The notes below the pieces were generated by a model that had not been told where the DNA came from, did not search any database, and worked only from the letters and a program-made list of their open reading frames with translations. A program made the position numbers and the translations under genes. This document shows, one piece after another, positions 60,536-64,000 of a stretch of DNA of 64,000 bases. Origin of the DNA: Methylophaga sp. UBA3192 (GTDB lineage Bacteria; Pseudomonadota; Gammaproteobacteria; Nitrosococcales; Methylophagaceae); NCBI GenBank assembly GCA_002363955.1, contig DEXE01000007.1, forward strand, positions 210,335 to 274,334, given 5' to 3'. Numbering within the stretch: position 1 is the first letter of the stretch; each line of letters opens with the position of its first letter.

Positions 60536-60706
60536 ATGGACGAGGCGATATTAATGATTCTGGTCAAACAATATGCAGATCGATTTGGCATCACCTTCAG
60601 CTCCAAACATTTGGATGATGAAGATAAAAAACAGAAATTAGTGAGTTTAATGCAGGAATCACTTGCCGGAAAACGCGGGCCAGTAACGGATGCAGATTTA
60701 AATTAA
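60536..60706 (+). CDS. Small conserved-looking protein of unknown function
   Basis: 56 residues from ATG 60536, with GGAGA nine bases upstream and a promoter-like TATAAT before it. One hydrophobic helix (AILMILVKQYADRFGITF) followed by an acidic/basic stretch; no known domain. A terminator shared with convergent fabB follows directly, so it is an independent unit. The clear SD, promoter-like box and terminator argue that it is a real gene. Confidence 0.6.
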   Translation: MDEAILMILVKQYADRFGITFSSKHLDDEDKKQKLVSLMQESLAGKRGPVTDADLN

Positions 60707-60710
60707 AAAA

Positions 60711-60735
60711 CACCCTTGGCAGTACGCCAAGGGTG
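60711..60735. terminator. Bidirectional rho-independent terminator
   Basis: A 10-bp stem, CACCCTTGGC and GCCAAGGGTG, with loop AGTAC; an A-run precedes it (a U-tract for minus-strand transcripts). It closes the small gene and the fabA-fabB operon. Confidence 0.88.
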
Positions 60736-60749
60736 CTATTTATTTAGCA

Positions 60750-61967
60750 TCAAATTTTTTCGAACACCAGACAGGCATTGGTACCACCAAAGCCAAAGCT
60801 ATTCGACATTACAGCTTGAATGCCTGAATTATCTTTGCGCTCGAGCACGATGGGCATGCCCTTCGCCTGCTCGTCCAGATTATCAATATTGGCTGAAGCA
60901 GCAACAAAATCATTTTCCAGCATCAGTAAACTGTAGATAGCTTCCTGTACACCAGCGGCTCCTAAAGAATGTCCTGATAACGATTTGGTTGAACCTACCA
61001 GTGGGATTTGGGTTTCGGCAAAAACCTGCTTGATAGCGCCTAATTCGGCCAAATCACCAACTGGTGTGCTGGTGCCATGTGCATTAATGTAGTCAACTTG
61101 GCTGTTACGCATGGTTGACATCGCCATTTGCATGCAACGTTGCGCACCTTCTCCAGAGGGTGCCACCATGTCATAACCATCTGATGTGGCGGCATAACCG
61201 GTCAATTCAGCATAAATTTTTGCACCACGTGATTTGGCATGTTCATATTCTTCCAGGACTAATACACCGCCACCGCCGGCAATAACAAAGCCATCTCGAT
61301 CAGCATCATAGGCACGTGACGCTTTTTCTGGTGTCTCATTGTATTTGGTTGATAATGCACCCATCGCATCAAACAACGAACTCATGGTCCAATGTTCTTC
61401 TTCAGCGCCGCCAGCAAAAACAATATCCTGTTTCCCCAACTGGATTTGTTCCATTGCATTTCCGATACAATGGGCGCTGGTTGCACATGCGGAAGACATT
61501 GAATAGTTAATGCCCTTAATTTTAAACGGGGTTGCCAGGCAGGCAGACGTCGTACTTCCCATGACCTGGGTAACACGATAGGGCCCTACGCGTTTCAAAC
61601 CTTTTTCACGCAAGATATCCGCGGCTTCAACCTGATTGGATGACGATGCACCGCCGGATCCCATCACCAGCCCTGTTTTAGGATTCGACACATCACTTTC
61701 AGTTAAACCAGCATCCTGAATCGCGTTCTTCATGGCGATATAGGCGTATGCCGCCGCATCTCCCATAAATCGCAGAACTTTGCGATCAATAAACTCTTTG
61801 AAATCTATATCAAAAAAACCCGCCACATGGCTTCGAAATCCCATATCAGCGTACTGTTGTTTAAAGCGGATACCAGAACGGCCGGCTCGAAGTGATTCAG
61901 TGACGGTGGCGAGATCGACCCCCAGACAAGAGGTAATCCCCATACCAGTAACAACTACACGTCTCAT
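60750..61967 (-). CDS. fabB: 3-oxoacyl-ACP synthase I (FabB)
   Basis: 405 residues (E. coli 406). The catalytic cysteine is in SMSSACATSAHCIGN near residue 163; histidines in NAHGTSTPVGD and LSGHSLGAAG complete the Cys-His-His triad. It elongates unsaturated intermediates made by FabA. ATG 61967 (MRRVVVTG) is preferred: AGGA lies seven bases upstream, against one base for ATG 61973. Operon with fabA. Confidence 0.95.
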   Translation of the reverse strand: MRRVVVTGMGITSCLGVDLATVTESLRAGRSGIRFKQQYADMGFRSHVAGFFDIDFKEFIDRKVLRFMGDAAAYAYIAMKNAIQDAGLTESDVSNPKTGLVMGSGGASSSNQVEAADILREKGLKRVGPYRVTQVMGSTTSACLATPFKIKGINYSMSSACATSAHCIGNAMEQIQLGKQDIVFAGGAEEEHWTMSSLFDAMGALSTKYNETPEKASRAYDADRDGFVIAGGGGVLVLEEYEHAKSRGAKIYAELTGYAATSDGYDMVAPSGEGAQRCMQMAMSTMRNSQVDYINAHGTSTPVGDLAELGAIKQVFAETQIPLVGSTKSLSGHSLGAAGVQEAIYSLLMLENDFVAASANIDNLDEQAKGMPIVLERKDNSGIQAVMSNSFGFGGTNACLVFEKI

Positions 61968-61976
61968 TGTCATGTC

Positions 61977-62492
61977 CTAAAAGTTGTCAGTTGAAGTAAA
62001 CAGACCAACTCGTAAATCTTTGGCGAAGTAGATATCGCGACCATCCACCGATACTGTGCCATCAGCAATAGCAAGTACCAGCTTTCGTGAAATTACTCGT
62101 TTCAAATCAATACGGTAAGTCACTTTTTTTGCGGTAGGCAAAACTTGTCCGGTAAATTTCACTTCACCAGAGCCCAACGCTCTTCCTCTACCGGGATTTC
62201 CATCCCATGCCAGAAAAAAGCCAAGTAATTGCCACATGGCATCCAAGCCCAGGCAACCTGGCATGACTGGATCACCTGGAAAATGGCACTTGAAAAACCA
62301 TAAATCCGGATGGATATCCAGTTCAGCAATGATTTCACCTTTTCCATAGGCACCACCATCATTGGAAATATGACTGATGCGATCCATCATCAGCATATTA
62401 GGGACGGGCAGTTGGGCATTGCCCGGGCCAAACATTTCTCCGTGGCCGCACTGCAAAAGTTCCTCGAAGGAAAAAGATGATTGCTTACTCAT
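61977..62492 (-). CDS. fabA: 3-hydroxydecanoyl-ACP dehydratase/isomerase
   Basis: 171 residues (E. coli 172). Catalytic H70 (FFKCHFPGDPVMPG) and D84 (LGLDAMWQLLGFF) fall at the E. coli numbers. It dehydrates 3-hydroxydecanoyl-ACP and isomerises it to the cis-3 form, opening anaerobic unsaturated fatty acid synthesis, with FabB. It is first in the fabA-fabB operon; no FadR/FabR site could be recognised. Confidence 0.95.
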   Translation of the reverse strand: MSKQSSFSFEELLQCGHGEMFGPGNAQLPVPNMLMMDRISHISNDGGAYGKGEIIAELDIHPDLWFFKCHFPGDPVMPGCLGLDAMWQLLGFFLAWDGNPGRGRALGSGEVKFTGQVLPTAKKVTYRIDLKRVISRKLVLAIADGTVSVDGRDIYFAKDLRVGLFTSTDNF

Positions 62493-62585
62493 GAATTTCT
62501 AAAATAACCCTACAATTTAAGCACGACATAATAGCATGATAGTTTGATTGCAGAAAAAGTTGCAGCTATCAACGTACAGGTTCTA

Positions 62586-62615
62586 AAAAAAAGCCATACC
62601 CAGCAGGCATGGCTT
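62586..62615 (-). terminator. Terminator of the TolC-family gene
   Basis: Stem AAGCCAT and ATGGCTT with inner CC/GG pairing (62591-62615); the A-run at 62586-62590 reads as a U-tract on the minus strand, which is the direction of the upstream tolC-like gene. Confidence 0.75.
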
Positions 62616-62638
62616 ATCGATATTCAGTTATACAATGA

Positions 62639-63958
62639 TTAATTACGGTTATCAGCAACTGTTGTAGCCGCAGCAGGGGCGATGACCTCCAGACTTTCCA
62701 ACAACAAACCGGCACTGTTAAGTACCCGGTACATGGTGAAAAGTTCATCGTACTGTGCGTTTGTCAGTGAAGTTCGGGCTCTGAACAATTCATTTTCAGA
62801 ATCCAGCAGATCCAGTAATGTGCGCTGACCAATATTAAACTGTTGCTGGTAAGCATCACGGGTTTTTTCTGCTGACTCTGCATACTGCTGGAAGTAAGAC
62901 ATTTGTCTGCGAACAGTTTCCAGTGCATTCCATGATAAACGAACGCTCTGCTCTACCTGTCGATGCGTATTATTGCGAATTTCAGCTGCCTGGTTAATCA
63001 GAAATGCCGTTTCTTCCCGTCTTGCTTTATCTCTACCGCCATTGAGCAGGTTATAACGTAACCGAAACATGGCAGTAACATCTTTATCTGTTCCCCGAAC
63101 CCCATCAATGTCATGATCAGAACGCGTACCTAATTCGAAATCAACGCGCGGTAAAAACGCGGCTCGAGTGACATCATGTTGTGCATTTGCTGAAGCAACA
63201 TCCGCTTGAGCAGAGCGCAGGGTTGGATGGTTTTGAATTGCTATATTAACCGCTTCATCCACCGTCAATGGCATAGATGGTTCAGGCGATGGAGGTTGTG
63301 ATAATGAGCTGGGGGCTGCACCGATGACCCGCAAATAATTTGTTTCGGCATCCCGCAAATTGCTTTGCTCGGCCATCAGATTAGTCTCCGCCAAAGCCAA
63401 TCGACCTAAACTCTGATCCATATCTGCTCTGCGTCCCACACCACGCTCGCTACGCAGCGTAATCTGGTCATGGGTACGTTGGTGAGACTCAAGATTGGTT
63501 TGTGCTAGTTCCACCAGCTTTTGACGGCGTAATACATTAAGATAGGCTTCGGTAGCCTCTAAAGCAGTATTCTCAGCGACACTGTAAACTGAATGAGCTC
63601 GCGAATCAGTTCTGGCTTTTTGGCGCTCAACTTCGTTTTTTGTGAGGCTGCCATCATAAAGCATTTGCCGTAAATTCAGACTGGCTTCATCCCGATTTAA
63701 ATGAACCTCACCATCTCCGCGGCTACGTGTAGCAGGGTTATCTGTTGATTCCCAACCAGTACCAATACCTAAATCAATAGTCGGAAAATAGCCTGCTCTA
63801 GCCTGATCTATTTCTTTGGAAACAGCCTGACGTTCACTTATGGCAGCCAAAACATCGGGGTTGGTTTTTAAAGTAGTATGAATTGCTTCCTGTAAAGTTT
63901 CAGCTTGCACTGAACTAAAGCACAACAATGATGGGATTAAAAAAAGCGCTTTGTTCAT
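62639..63958 (-). CDS. TolC-family outer-membrane channel, type I secretion-like
   Basis: 439 residues with a signal peptide (ending SVQA) and two TolC-like OEP repeats (about 20-215 and 230-420); each is helical with NPDVLAAISERQAV and NHPTLRSAQADVASA opening motifs. VGRRADMDQSLGRLALAETNL and FNIGQRTLLDLLDSENELF are the usual inner-coil motifs. It resembles the TolC-type/LapE (AggA) proteins of type I secretion. The partner ABC transporter and adaptor would lie beyond the window. Confidence 0.85.
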   Translation of the reverse strand: MNKALFLIPSLLCFSSVQAETLQEAIHTTLKTNPDVLAAISERQAVSKEIDQARAGYFPTIDLGIGTGWESTDNPATRSRGDGEVHLNRDEASLNLRQMLYDGSLTKNEVERQKARTDSRAHSVYSVAENTALEATEAYLNVLRRQKLVELAQTNLESHQRTHDQITLRSERGVGRRADMDQSLGRLALAETNLMAEQSNLRDAETNYLRVIGAAPSSLSQPPSPEPSMPLTVDEAVNIAIQNHPTLRSAQADVASANAQHDVTRAAFLPRVDFELGTRSDHDIDGVRGTDKDVTAMFRLRYNLLNGGRDKARREETAFLINQAAEIRNNTHRQVEQSVRLSWNALETVRRQMSYFQQYAESAEKTRDAYQQQFNIGQRTLLDLLDSENELFRARTSLTNAQYDELFTMYRVLNSAGLLLESLEVIAPAAATTVADNRN

Positions 63959-64000
63959 AATATCTTCCTAATTCAAAGCAGTAATCGGTATACTTTTTAA

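Noticed and set aside
1..64000. tRNA, rRNA, CRISPR and prophage features
   Set aside because: None was seen on reading the intergenic stretches; no regularly spaced direct repeats and no phage structural or integrase genes are present.

Overview
The window looks like ordinary chromosome of a Gammaproteobacterium, most likely a marine or halophilic methylotroph close to Methylophaga. This is inferred from remembered protein similarity, the standard gammaproteobacterial blocks (xseB-ispA-dxs, fabA-fabB, mobAB-moeA-ttcA, dapC-dapD-yffB-dapE), a probable ectoine-degradation operon and a purU/glyoxylate-aminotransferase pair. No methylotrophy marker gene lies in the window, so the genus is not proven. 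No tRNA, rRNA, CRISPR array, prophage or transposase was seen. Coding density is high; only two gene-free stretches exceed 300 bp (47458-48118 and 56890-57214), and both carry unusual repeats.

Layout. 0.1-2.5 kb: sulfide/persulfide operon (BigR-like ArsR regulator, rhodanese, TauE/SafE exporter, ETHE1-type persulfide dioxygenase). 2.5-12.7 kb: diguanylate cyclase, dbpA, YbiO-type mechanosensitive channel, small envelope proteins and a siderophore receptor. 12.9-15.7 kb: MFS transporter, an eIF2B-like protein and a DUF5610 protein. 15.8-20.0 kb: an SDR, an ECF42-like sigma factor and a tight four-gene cluster (NTF2-like, YCII-VOC fusion, YCII, VOC) headed by an ECF-like promoter. 20.0-22.2 kb: ArsP-like permease and divergent ArsR regulator with two matching operators. 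22.4-26.0 kb: pqiABC. 26.0-31.2 kb: doeB2-doeD-doeA-doeC-like ectoine catabolism. 31.4-38.2 kb: fpr, a 2OG oxygenase, small membrane proteins, a GH-like/kinase fusion, rnk and a NlpE-META lipoprotein. 38.2-47.5 kb: housekeeping genes for flavin, isoprenoid, pterin, molybdopterin and tRNA thiolation. 47.5-48.1 kb: a duplicated 232-bp unit with perfect DnaA boxes. 48.1-56.9 kb: VOC protein, EamA transporter, lysine/DAP genes, a ZnuD-like receptor and an SDR. 56.9-57.2 kb: nested inverted-repeat element. 57.2-64.0 kb: AGXT-like aminotransferase, purU, MazG-like protein, esterase, fabA/fabB and a TolC-family protein.

How the genes work together. The first operon senses persulfide through a two-cysteine repressor, oxidises it and exports sulfite or related anions. 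The doe cluster would turn ectoine into aspartate via diaminobutyrate and aspartate semialdehyde. The ECF42/DGPF cluster is the best candidate for a poorly understood system: the regulator, a candidate promoter and the probable target operon are contiguous. The 47.5-48.1 kb repeat is the most striking non-coding signal and is a candidate replication origin or DnaA-titration site.
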